Shown here one piece after another: positions 9,893 to 19,976 of a DNA stretch of 64,000 nt. The notes under the pieces are model-generated. The model was not told the origin of the DNA. It worked only from the letters and a program-made list of their open reading frames with translations, and did no database searches. Origin of the DNA: Lactiplantibacillus songbeiensis. Lineage in GTDB: Bacteria > Bacillota > Bacilli > Lactobacillales > Lactobacillaceae. The stretch spans positions 62,001 through 126,000 of the forward strand of contig NZ_BJDL01000008.1 of assembly GCF_005405125.1 (NCBI RefSeq). The letters run 5' to 3'. Made by a program: the position numbers and the translations under genes. Positions within the stretch are counted from its first letter, which is position 1; every line of letters begins with the position of its first letter.

Positions 9893-10042
9893 AAGATATC
9901 TGAACAGTTCTACCTCGAAGAAACACATTCTCGAAAAGCTCAGATAGCTGTGAGAGCTTCTATTCAGAATCGTTCAACACTGGATAATTTAGATGATTTT
10001 AAAATAATCGTTAATACTTTAGCTTACATTGATATAATATAA
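9893..10042 (+). pseudogene. C-terminal remnant of a truncated gene abutting array 1
   Basis: Directly after the last repeat an open frame of 49 codons to TAA at 10040-10042 reads like a genuine protein end (KISEQFYLEETHSRKAQIAV, then a helical tail). It continues upstream only into the repeat sequence, so the gene body is missing. I do not recognise the family. It may mark a deletion or a recombination junction at the array end. Confidence 0.4.
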
Positions 10043-10592
10043 TTGTAAGTTTTTATTGTAGAATCGCTATAATGTTTTTTCAGTGATTATTTAGAAGCAA
10101 TCCCTTTAGCTAAAGTGGTGATTGGCCAAATGTTACTATGCATTTTCTACATGATATGGGGCGATTCTTTGATGTCATCTATTAAAGTCCCTTCGTTGTG
10201 AATGGTAAATTTGATAACGAAACTTAAAGTGGTTTTTCAAGTAATAGAATTATACAGATATCGCAATCTGTTTACTAAGCATAACAAGAATTGGTGATAT
10301 AGACTTGTGAGCAGTGGTTAATGAAGAATGAGATTAAATGTGCTATGAAAATATGACGGCGATGGTAAAAATGACATCTCAGGAGATTAACTGGTTCGCC
10401 ATAAAATGTAGGCGCTCACAAAAGGTGTCAGACTATTTATAGATGCAATATTTTTAAAAATCAGAAAAATTTTTTTGGAACAATTTCGTATTTAAAATAG
10501 TAATGGCATATCTTCATGTTAACTGAGAATTACTAATCCAGCAAAACTGAACATAGCAAACATTTATATTACGAAGGGAGAGAAAAATACTT
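10043..10592 (+). other. Upstream region of the cas operon
   Basis: 550 nt of AT-rich DNA without a convincing gene. It must hold the cas promoter. TTGGAA near 10475 with a TAAAAT/TAGTAA stretch about 15-20 nt further is a weak candidate only. AAGGGAG about 14 nt before the cas3 ATG is the ribosome site. Confidence 0.4.
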
Positions 10593-13358
10593 ATGGATAT
10601 AAAGTTATCTAAACAAGCAACTGTTTTGTGGGCAAAGAAACGATCAGAAGAAGGCCGACAATATTGGTTACCATTAATTGTGCATTTGACGGATGCTCAA
10701 AAGACGATTAACTGGCTCTTCAATCAGTGGTTATGTGATGGTCAGCGGCAAATACTGCAAGGAAGTTTATCAGAAGAGGAAGCCCAAAAATTAGTGAAAT
10801 TTGTGGGTTTTATTCATGATATTGGTAAAGCGACCCCCGCGTTCCAAGCGAAACCATCGTATGATCGTGATGATTCGCTAGATGAACAACTGAAGTCACA
10901 GTTATCACGAGGCGGATTCCTTGATTTTGATGAGTTACGCTTAGCTTCGGCAAACAAATCGCCACATGCTCTGGCTGGAGAAGCTATTGTTGAGAATTTT
11001 GAAATTCCAGAGTCAATTGGTGCAATTATCGGCGGTCATCATGGTAAACCGGAAAGCGAAAGTCCGGATGATCAGTTAGAGGTCTATACGGCAAATTATG
11101 TTCAAAGTGATAATAATTCGTCGCTCCAGGCACCATGGCGACAGGTCCAAAAAGAATTATTTAATTATGGCCTTGTCAGCTCGGGGTATCAGGTTGTTGG
11201 TGATGTACCTGAAATCAAGCAGCCACAAGCTGTTATTTTAGAAGGATTACTTATTATGGCCGATTGGCTATCATCTAGTGAGTATCTAAATCAAGATCAA
11301 AGTGTGCCACTGTTCCCACTGATTGAGATTGATCAATCTTGGCAAAGTATTAATATGGATGAGCGTTTTCGCCACGCAATGCGAGCTTGGGACTTGGGCG
11401 GAAAATGGGAGCCACAAAAAGTTAGTTCAGATGATCCTTACAAAGACCGATGGGGCTTCAGTGCACGGCCGGTGCAAAAGAAAATGACGCAAGCAATCGG
11501 AGCAACTACAGATCCTGGCATGGCAATTGTGGAAGCACCAATGGGACTAGGTAAGACCGAAACTGCGTTAATTGCGGCTGAACAACTGGCTTACGCGACT
11601 GGCCGAGATGGTGTTTTTATGGGATTACCAACACAAGCAACGACCAATGCAATGTTCGATCGGGTTGAGGATTGGGTGGAGATTTTAGCTAAATCTCAAG
11701 ACGAAAATTTTCAGATTAATCTGATGCATGGGAAGAAGCTGTTTAATCGAAAGTACTTAGCGTTACCGAATGCTGTCAATGTATATGCGGACGAAGATAA
11801 AACTGGTTCGGTGGTACTAAATGCCTGGTTTTCTGGTAAGAAAACAATCTTAACGAAGTTTACAGTAGGGACAATTGATAATCTTCTATTAATGGGGTTG
11901 AAACAGAAACACCTTTTCTTACGACATTTGGGATTTAGTGGCAAGGTAGTTATTATTGATGAGGTCCATGCGTATGACTGTTACATGGATTCTTACCTTT
12001 GCAAAGCAATTGAGTGGTTGGGTACTTATCATGTGCCGATTGTTATTTTATCTGCAACTTTGCCTAAGGATAAACGTAATGTATTATTGCGAGCTTATCT
12101 AAAGGGCAAGTATGGTAAATACTATGAAAAAAAGTTAATTGCACCAGCTAATTGGGAAAATGCGCAGGCCTATCCCTTACTCAGTATTCTGGATGGTAAC
12201 CAGATTAAACAAATTAAAGATTTTCCAGGCCTGAGTGACCAGAAACCGCAGACGTTACAAGTACAACGATTGAATGAACCTGATGATGAGTTGATTTCGG
12301 CAGTTGTCGCAAAGATTAGTAATGGTGGTATTGCTGGAATTATCGTTAACACCGTCAAACGTGCGCAGGCGTTGGCCAAATTGGTTCCAGCTGGAATCAA
12401 ACTTATGGTGCTACATTCGGCGTTTCTAGCAACTGATCGAACTGCTCAGGAAACTGATTTACAGGCTGCAATTGGTAAGCATGTTGTGCGCCCTGATAAA
12501 ATGATCGTCATTGGAACACAAGTCTTGGAACAATCACTGGATATTGATTTTGATGTGTTATATACAGATATTGCACCGATGGATTTGATTTTGCAACGAG
12601 CGGGTCGTTTGCATCGGCATCAAATTGCGCGGCCGAAAGGGCTACAACAGCCACAACTTTTCATTATGGGCATTCAGGGACTGAACGATTACGGTACTGG
12701 AAATGAAGCGGTTTACGGCAAATATTTGTTGATGAAAACGGATCACTTTTTAGGAAATACGATCACTTTGCCGGACGATATCTCGCCACTCGTACAACAA
12801 GTCTATGATCCTGCAACTGACCATGAAATAGACGGTATTGATGCGATAAGAGCTGAATTTGATGATGTGATTGCTAAAGAAACCAGTAAAGCTGGTGTCT
12901 TTCAAATCGATGATCCTAATACTAGAATGGGAGCAACGATTCATGATTGGTTAGGTCGTGATCTTGGCAGTGTGGATAAAGATGAACAAAAAGCGAGTGC
13001 AGCAGTTCGCGATATTCAGGAAACGTTGGAAGTTATTCTTGTGCGACATACTGATGAAGGCAATTTCTTGCTGGATGGTCGTAATTTACTAGGAGTTCAG
13101 CCACAAGAGATTGCGCAACAACTGGTCCGGATTCCGTTTATTGTGACACCAGGGCCACAAAAGATTGAGCAAGCAATCAATGACTTGGAAAAGTTGACTA
13201 GTCGTTACTTTGCTGGTTGGCAGAGTAATGTATGGTTAAAAGGGGCCTTAGCTTTACCGTTGGATCAGGATCTTTCAACGAATTTTGAAGGGTGGCGGCT
13301 CACATATTCATCGAGGTTGGGACTTAGTTATGTAAAGGAGGATGATGATGGACAATAA
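10593..13358 (+). CDS. cas3: CRISPR-associated helicase-nuclease Cas3 (type I-E)
   Basis: This 921-aa effector is recruited by Cascade to nick, unwind and degrade target DNA. The N-terminal HD nuclease shows GFIHDIGKATPAFQ (H75, D76), an HAL motif near 130 and GGHHGK near 150. The SF2 helicase follows with Walker A APMGLGKT near 315-322, the DEVH box near 455-459, LSATLP near 487 and QRAGRLHRH near 668. The length is normal for single-chain I-E Cas3. It opens the eight-gene cas operon, and its stop overlaps the start of cse1. Confidence 0.97.
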   Translation: MDIKLSKQATVLWAKKRSEEGRQYWLPLIVHLTDAQKTINWLFNQWLCDGQRQILQGSLSEEEAQKLVKFVGFIHDIGKATPAFQAKPSYDRDDSLDEQLKSQLSRGGFLDFDELRLASANKSPHALAGEAIVENFEIPESIGAIIGGHHGKPESESPDDQLEVYTANYVQSDNNSSLQAPWRQVQKELFNYGLVSSGYQVVGDVPEIKQPQAVILEGLLIMADWLSSSEYLNQDQSVPLFPLIEIDQSWQSINMDERFRHAMRAWDLGGKWEPQKVSSDDPYKDRWGFSARPVQKKMTQAIGATTDPGMAIVEAPMGLGKTETALIAAEQLAYATGRDGVFMGLPTQATTNAMFDRVEDWVEILAKSQDENFQINLMHGKKLFNRKYLALPNAVNVYADEDKTGSVVLNAWFSGKKTILTKFTVGTIDNLLLMGLKQKHLFLRHLGFSGKVVIIDEVHAYDCYMDSYLCKAIEWLGTYHVPIVILSATLPKDKRNVLLRAYLKGKYGKYYEKKLIAPANWENAQAYPLLSILDGNQIKQIKDFPGLSDQKPQTLQVQRLNEPDDELISAVVAKISNGGIAGIIVNTVKRAQALAKLVPAGIKLMVLHSAFLATDRTAQETDLQAAIGKHVVRPDKMIVIGTQVLEQSLDIDFDVLYTDIAPMDLILQRAGRLHRHQIARPKGLQQPQLFIMGIQGLNDYGTGNEAVYGKYLLMKTDHFLGNTITLPDDISPLVQQVYDPATDHEIDGIDAIRAEFDDVIAKETSKAGVFQIDDPNTRMGATIHDWLGRDLGSVDKDEQKASAAVRDIQETLEVILVRHTDEGNFLLDGRNLLGVQPQEIAQQLVRIPFIVTPGPQKIEQAINDLEKLTSRYFAGWQSNVWLKGALALPLDQDLSTNFEGWRLTYSSRLGLSYVKEDDDGQ

Positions 13359-15048
13359 AAGTTTTAATTTGGTTACTAATCCGTGGATCAAAGTGATTGA
13401 AAATCAATCTAATCATGAACGCACAGTTTCCTTGGTAGAGCTATTTAGAAACAGTCAAAGTTATCGACAGTTGGCTGGTGAAATGCGTAGTCAAGATTTA
13501 GCAGTTCTGCGATTGTTATTGGCGATTCTAACAACAGTTTATACACGGTTTGATGCAAACGGGAAGCTTTACCCATGGTTAGAGATGGGAACAAAAGGAC
13601 TTACTGTTGACCAGGAAATGTATGATGATGATGGTCAACATGACTTGCTAGCAACTTGGAAGAGCTTATATCAAACCGGTCATTTTTCTGAGGTTGTTAC
13701 GCAGTACTTAGAGAAGTATCAGGAGCGGTTTAATTTCTTTGGTGGCCAACCTTTTTATCAAGTGACGACTGAAGATTACGATGCTTTGGTGCCTGAAAGC
13801 AAGCGGGTTGCTGCAGGTAAAGGTCAAGTTTCGGTTAAACAAATTAATCGACGGGTTTCTGAGAGTGCGCACACACCGGCAATTTTTGCGTCGAAATCAG
13901 GGAAAGCTAAAGATGAACTTCAACTTGATGAACTGGTTCGCTGGGTCATTGCTTATCAAAACTTTACTGGTGTGACTGATAAAACTAAAGTTGTAACGGC
14001 TGAAAAATTTTCTAATCCGGCTGGGTGGCTTTACCGAATTAATCCCGTTTTTGTCAAAGGAGCATCGTTATTCGAAACATTGATGTTAAATCTGGTCTTA
14101 ATTAACACGCGGAAAAGTGATGCCGAATACGTGTTTCAGAAACCAGTTTGGGAATACGCAACGGTTCACGACTATGTTGAAAGGCGTAAAAAACAGATTT
14201 TACCGGATAATTTAGCCGAATTGTATACTGCTTGGTCACGGGTCTTGCATATTGAGTGGCATGACAATGGGCAACCCACAATATTCAGTGCTGGGATTCC
14301 AATGTTTGCTGCGGATAGTGCATTGATTGAACCCATGACAACTTGGCGACGGGATAAGAAAACCAATGAGTATCGACCGGCAATCAAGTCACTACAAACA
14401 TTAGGAATTGCGATGTGGCGCAATTTTGGTCAATATGTCAAGGTCAAGCAGGCTGATGATATTCATGAACCAGGGCTTGTCATTTGGTTGCGTAAACTTA
14501 AAAAGGCTCATTTAATTGCACGGAATGCGCCGTTGATTTTAAACTCGGTTGCTTTGATTAGTGATGGTAATGCGACTTCACAATCACCAGCGGCTGAATT
14601 AATTGATGATATGCAATTGCAAGCAGATGTCTTATTTGATCCAGAAACCGCGGATTACTGGCCAACACGAATTGAAGGGGTCATTGAGCAGACTCAAGCG
14701 GTCGGTAAAGATTATTATCACTTTGTCAGTGATATTGGAACAATTCGCAACTTGGAAATACGACCGTTTGCGAGTGCAATGAGTGCTAAATTTTATGATC
14801 GTTTAAATGAGCCCTTCAAGGAGTGGCTGGCGGGTTTGACTGGTAAAGATGACCGGGATGCAAAAATCAATTTATGGAAAGACCAACTTAAAGAGATTAC
14901 GAATGAGGCAGTGGCAGATGTAATGAAGTCGCCTTCACCACGTGATATTAAAGGAATCTCGGGTGAAAAAGGACCGTTAAACATATTTATTGCTAAGAAT
15001 CGGTTAATGCATAATTTACGGAAGCATCTTGATTTAGAGAAAGGGTGA
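13348..15048 (+). CDS. cas8e: Cascade large subunit Cse1/CasA (Cas8e)
   Basis: Large subunit of the I-E surveillance complex, which recognises the PAM and recruits Cas3. It begins MDNKSFNLVTNPWIKV, the usual family start ('NLxxxPWIPV'), and reads on for about 566 aa, slightly longer than the E. coli protein. Three ATGs lie in tandem at 13342, 13345 and 13348; the third has the best spacing (6 nt) to AAAGGAGG. The start lies inside cas3, so the genes are translationally coupled. Confidence 0.95.
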   Translation: MDNKSFNLVTNPWIKVIENQSNHERTVSLVELFRNSQSYRQLAGEMRSQDLAVLRLLLAILTTVYTRFDANGKLYPWLEMGTKGLTVDQEMYDDDGQHDLLATWKSLYQTGHFSEVVTQYLEKYQERFNFFGGQPFYQVTTEDYDALVPESKRVAAGKGQVSVKQINRRVSESAHTPAIFASKSGKAKDELQLDELVRWVIAYQNFTGVTDKTKVVTAEKFSNPAGWLYRINPVFVKGASLFETLMLNLVLINTRKSDAEYVFQKPVWEYATVHDYVERRKKQILPDNLAELYTAWSRVLHIEWHDNGQPTIFSAGIPMFAADSALIEPMTTWRRDKKTNEYRPAIKSLQTLGIAMWRNFGQYVKVKQADDIHEPGLVIWLRKLKKAHLIARNAPLILNSVALISDGNATSQSPAAELIDDMQLQADVLFDPETADYWPTRIEGVIEQTQAVGKDYYHFVSDIGTIRNLEIRPFASAMSAKFYDRLNEPFKEWLAGLTGKDDRDAKINLWKDQLKEITNEAVADVMKSPSPRDIKGISGEKGPLNIFIAKNRLMHNLRKHLDLEKG

Positions 15049-15057
15049 TAAACAGTA

Positions 15058-15660
15058 ATGACCTATGAAATTGAAGCAACAGTCAATCGAATTATTAAGT
15101 TATTAGATCGGGATGGTAACCGTGACAAAGCAACTCTAAGTAGTCTGATTAATGCGCCGACAATCACAAGTCAGCGCGCGCAGGCAGTCTGGCCAATTTT
15201 GATGGCCAACCTAGACAAAAATCAGCTGAGCCATACTGGCGTCCCGACCCGAGGCGAGGTAGCGGTATATACGGCAATTCGTTTTTATGCGATTTATCAG
15301 CAAGGGCAAGACCAATTTGTTTATGGTAAGGCCAGTGGTGACCAACCAGATGGTATCAAGTTTTTCACAGCGTTAGCGAAGTTACGTCAAAATGAGGAAA
15401 CGCGTAAGGCGTTGGATAGTCGTGTTCAAAATGTTTTAGCAACGACCAATGCGGCCAGTGTGATTAATGGCCTTTCGCATTTGAATAGTCTGTTGAAGGG
15501 GCGCAATGGTGTCCAAAAAATAGACTTTGCTTGGCTCGCGCAGGACTTATATCGGCTGCAGGCCAGTTATGAACAAGCAACTCAGGTTCGTTTACTTTGG
15601 GGACAACAATATTTTAGGGTGCAACTAGCAACGACCAAAACTGAAGGGGTAAAAAACTAA
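15058..15660 (+). CDS. cse2: Cascade small subunit Cse2/CasB
   Basis: This 200-aa mostly helical protein is in the fixed cse2 position between cse1 and cas7e. The family pattern includes 'GVPTRGEVAVYTAIRFYAIYQ' near 60-80, comparable to the conserved 'a.y..l.lfa.hq' helix. Two copies normally form the belly of Cascade and stabilise the R-loop. Its TAA overlaps the next ATG (TAATG). Confidence 0.92.
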   Translation: MTYEIEATVNRIIKLLDRDGNRDKATLSSLINAPTITSQRAQAVWPILMANLDKNQLSHTGVPTRGEVAVYTAIRFYAIYQQGQDQFVYGKASGDQPDGIKFFTALAKLRQNEETRKALDSRVQNVLATTNAASVINGLSHLNSLLKGRNGVQKIDFAWLAQDLYRLQASYEQATQVRLLWGQQYFRVQLATTKTEGVKN

Positions 15661-16733
15661 TGACTAAACAAAATTTATATGTTGACTTAAGTGTATTGCA
15701 GACAGTGCCATCATCAAATATTAATCGTGATGATACTGGCGCACCTAAAACAGCGCTATATGGTGGGGTAACACGTGCGCGCGTTTCTTCGCAAAGTTGG
15801 AAAAGAGCAGTACGATTAGCTTTCAAGGAAGATAACGTTTCTGTTGGAACGCGAACCAAAGAAGCGGCCAAATTGTTGACTGCTAAGTTAAAAGAACTTG
15901 AGCCAGCACTGGATGATGAAGCGGCATTAGACAAAACTAGTAAACTCTTTAAAACTGTTGGGATTAAGTTGAATAAAGATAACGAGACCGGAGCATTATT
16001 GCTGATTAGTCGTGGTCAAATTACGAAGTTAGCTCAATATGCCATTGATAATGAAACTTTGGATAAAAAAGAAGTTAAAAAGGTTTTAAATGGTGATCAA
16101 TCTGTTGATTTAGCCTTGTTTGGTCGAATGGTTGCGGATAATCCGGAATTAAATGTCGATGCTTCGGCGCAAGTGGCGCATGCCGTTTCAACGCATGAAG
16201 TAGTTCCAGAGTATGATTACTTTACGGCTTTGGATGATGAACAGCCAGAAGATGCAACTGGTGCGGCGATGTTGGGAACGATTAATTTTAACTCGGCGAC
16301 ATTATATCGTTACGCTAATTTGAATATGAATGAATTAGTGCATAACTTGGATGAAAAGGATGCTATTCAAGGCGCCACAGCCTTTATTAAAGATTTCTTG
16401 TTATCCATGCCAGATGGTAAGCAGAATACTTTCGCAAATAAAACGTTGCCAAGCTATGTCATGATTACGATTCGGACGGATACCCCGGTCAATTTGGTGT
16501 CTGCATTTGAAGAACCAGTCACATCAAGAAATGGTTATGTCGGACCTTCCATTAAGCGGATTGAAGGCGAATATGAACGCACCTTGCAATATGTCGATAA
16601 ACCAATCTTAAATCTAGTATTAAGTAAGGATGAGTCAAAAGTTGGTGAACAAGCTGCTAATGTCACTGAACTTTTAGAGAGAGTCACTGCGGCTTTAACG
16701 AAGGCGGTTCAGGATGAAAACATTAACGATTAA
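15660..16733 (+). CDS. cas7e: Cascade backbone subunit Cas7e/CasC
   Basis: This 357-aa RAMP protein forms the six-copy crRNA backbone. It begins with LYVDLSVLQTVPSSNINRDD and GAPKTALYGG, followed by RARVSSQSWKRAVR, all typical of Cse4/CasC. The C-terminal part carries the usual 'PSYVMITIRTDTPVNLVSAFE' strand. It overlaps cse2 by one base and cas5e by 20 bases. Confidence 0.96.
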   Translation: MTKQNLYVDLSVLQTVPSSNINRDDTGAPKTALYGGVTRARVSSQSWKRAVRLAFKEDNVSVGTRTKEAAKLLTAKLKELEPALDDEAALDKTSKLFKTVGIKLNKDNETGALLLISRGQITKLAQYAIDNETLDKKEVKKVLNGDQSVDLALFGRMVADNPELNVDASAQVAHAVSTHEVVPEYDYFTALDDEQPEDATGAAMLGTINFNSATLYRYANLNMNELVHNLDEKDAIQGATAFIKDFLLSMPDGKQNTFANKTLPSYVMITIRTDTPVNLVSAFEEPVTSRNGYVGPSIKRIEGEYERTLQYVDKPILNLVLSKDESKVGEQAANVTELLERVTAALTKAVQDENIND

Positions 16734-17415
16734 ATTAACAGCACCATTACAGTCGTATGGTAATGAGGCAACTTTTGAACGCCGTACCACTAATGACTAT
16801 CCAACCAAAAGTGCAGTAATTGGGATGGTTGCGGCTGCATTGGGCTATCGACGTACTGATGAGCGAATTTTAGTGCTAAATGAGTTGGCTTTTGCGGTCA
16901 GAATCGATCAAGTTGGAAAAAACCTGACAGATTATCAAACGGTTGAATGGAAGAAAAACACGCGGAAAATTACGTATCGCGACTATCTTCAAGATGCGGT
17001 TTTTGTGGTAGCACTTGGGAGTCAAGATGATCAATTAATTGATCATATCAAGGTTGCCTTAAAACATCCATATTTTCCATTATTTTTAGGCCGACGTTCG
17101 AATGCGCCTGCTGGTGTATTAGATATTCGTGAATTTCCAGAAGAAACACCAGTTGCTGTGCTTAAAAAGTTAACTTGGCAGGCAGCAAATTGGTATCAAA
17201 GGAGTTGTCGCAGTCAATCAATCGAGATTGTTGCTGATGCGAATTTAATACCGGCAGCAGGTAGCGCTATGGTAAAAGATCAGGTCGGTTCATTTGATCA
17301 ACGTCATCGTAGTTATCGTTTTCGAGCTATTACTAAGACCAGGGTTAGTCTCGACCAGCTTGATGTGCAGGTTAATGAGCCTGAAACGCAACATGATATT
17401 ATAGATCAGCTCTAG
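16714..17415 (+). CDS. cas5e: Cascade subunit Cas5e/CasD
   Basis: This 233-aa RAMP protein caps the 5' handle of the crRNA. The start TIKLTAPLQSYGNEATFERR and then TNDYPTKSAVIGMVAAALG is the hallmark Cas5 N-terminus. A basic C-terminal region (GSFDQRHRSYRFRA) is typical of CasD. The start lies inside the end of cas7e. Confidence 0.95.
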   Translation: MKTLTIKLTAPLQSYGNEATFERRTTNDYPTKSAVIGMVAAALGYRRTDERILVLNELAFAVRIDQVGKNLTDYQTVEWKKNTRKITYRDYLQDAVFVVALGSQDDQLIDHIKVALKHPYFPLFLGRRSNAPAGVLDIREFPEETPVAVLKKLTWQAANWYQRSCRSQSIEIVADANLIPAAGSAMVKDQVGSFDQRHRSYRFRAITKTRVSLDQLDVQVNEPETQHDIIDQL

Positions 17416-17430
17416 AAAGGGGGACAGTTT

Positions 17431-19056
<1,626 letters not shown>

Positions 19057-19057
<1 letters not shown>

Positions 19058-19947
19058 TGATTGTGATTACTTTAACGAAAGTCCCGAAGTCATTACGAGG
19101 TGATCTGACGAAGTGGTATCAGGAAATTCAAACGGGTGTTTATGTGGGCAATGTTAGTGCACGTATTCGAGATTCGTTATGGGACAGAATTATGAAAAAT
19201 ATTGGTCATGGCGAAGCAACGATGGTCTATAACACTAATAATGAGTTGGGTTATCAGTTTCGAACGACGCGTAAAGATCATGAGGTTGCTGATTTCGATG
19301 GGATTCCGCTAATGATGCATTTAAATGTTTCATCAGGAGTGGTTGACCATGGGTTTAGCAATGCGGCAAAATTTCATAAAGCAAAGATAATGATGAAAAA
19401 GCGTGGTCATAAAGCGGTTCAGTCTGAAAAAACACCGATAGTTGCAATTGATCTTGAAACTACTGGTTTAGATCCGACGCAGGATGAAATTATCTCAATC
19501 GGTGCAGTCAAGCGAGTGAAGGGTAATCAAGTAGATCATTTTTACAAGTTAATTCAGAGTGATCGAAAAATCCCTAAAAAGATTGTTGAGTTAACTCATA
19601 TCACTTCTGAAATGCTAGTGTCAAAAGGGGCTAGTTTAAGTGATGGGTTGCAGGCATTACGGGTGTTTTTAGGTGATTTGCCGGTAGTTGGTTATAATGC
19701 ACACTTTGATGGGTTGTTTTTGACCAATGGTTTTAGAAAAATTGATCAATCAGATTTGTCTAACAAGGTATTAGATCTGATGCCAATGGTGAAGAAGTCG
19801 GATAAGTTTTTGGATAATTATCGACTACAAACTGTATTGAATGAGTACAAAATTGAAAATAAAAATCCACATAACTCGTTGTCAGATGCTGAGGCAACTT
19901 TTAAACTAGCAATCAAACTAATTGAAAATGGGGTTTTGAAAATTTAA
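19057..19947 (+). CDS. cas2: Cas2 fused to a DnaQ-like DEDDh 3'-5' exonuclease
   Basis: Residues 1-95 are a type I-E Cas2 (MIVITLTKVPKSLRGDLTKW, VYVGNVSARIRDSLW). A linker leads into a DEDDh exonuclease at about 126-296, with D132 and E134 in AIDLETTGL, D218 in GYNAHFDGL, and H272 and D277 in PHNSLSDAEA. All five catalytic positions are present, so the nuclease is probably active. Such fusions are known in streptococci and lactobacilli, where the exonuclease trims prespacers to their final length. The last 33 nt of the gene overlap the leader of array 2. Confidence 0.97.
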
Positions 19948-19976
19948 GAACCGCGTTAGAACAGCCTTTTTTTAGT
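19915..19976 (+). promoter_or_regulatory. Leader of CRISPR array 2, overlapping the cas2-dnaQ 3' end
   Basis: The 62 nt before the first repeat align without gaps to the 62 nt before array 1: AAACTAAT at -62, the TTA-A-CAGC block at -21 and TTTAGT at the junction. The block from -21 to -1 matches at 15 of 21 positions. The first half is coding sequence of cas2-dnaQ. No separate array promoter is evident, so transcription may read through from the cas operon. Confidence 0.55.

Noticed and set aside
15614-15934. 106-codon minus-strand frame inside cse2/cas7e
   Set aside because: Shadow of a well-supported cas gene on the other strand.
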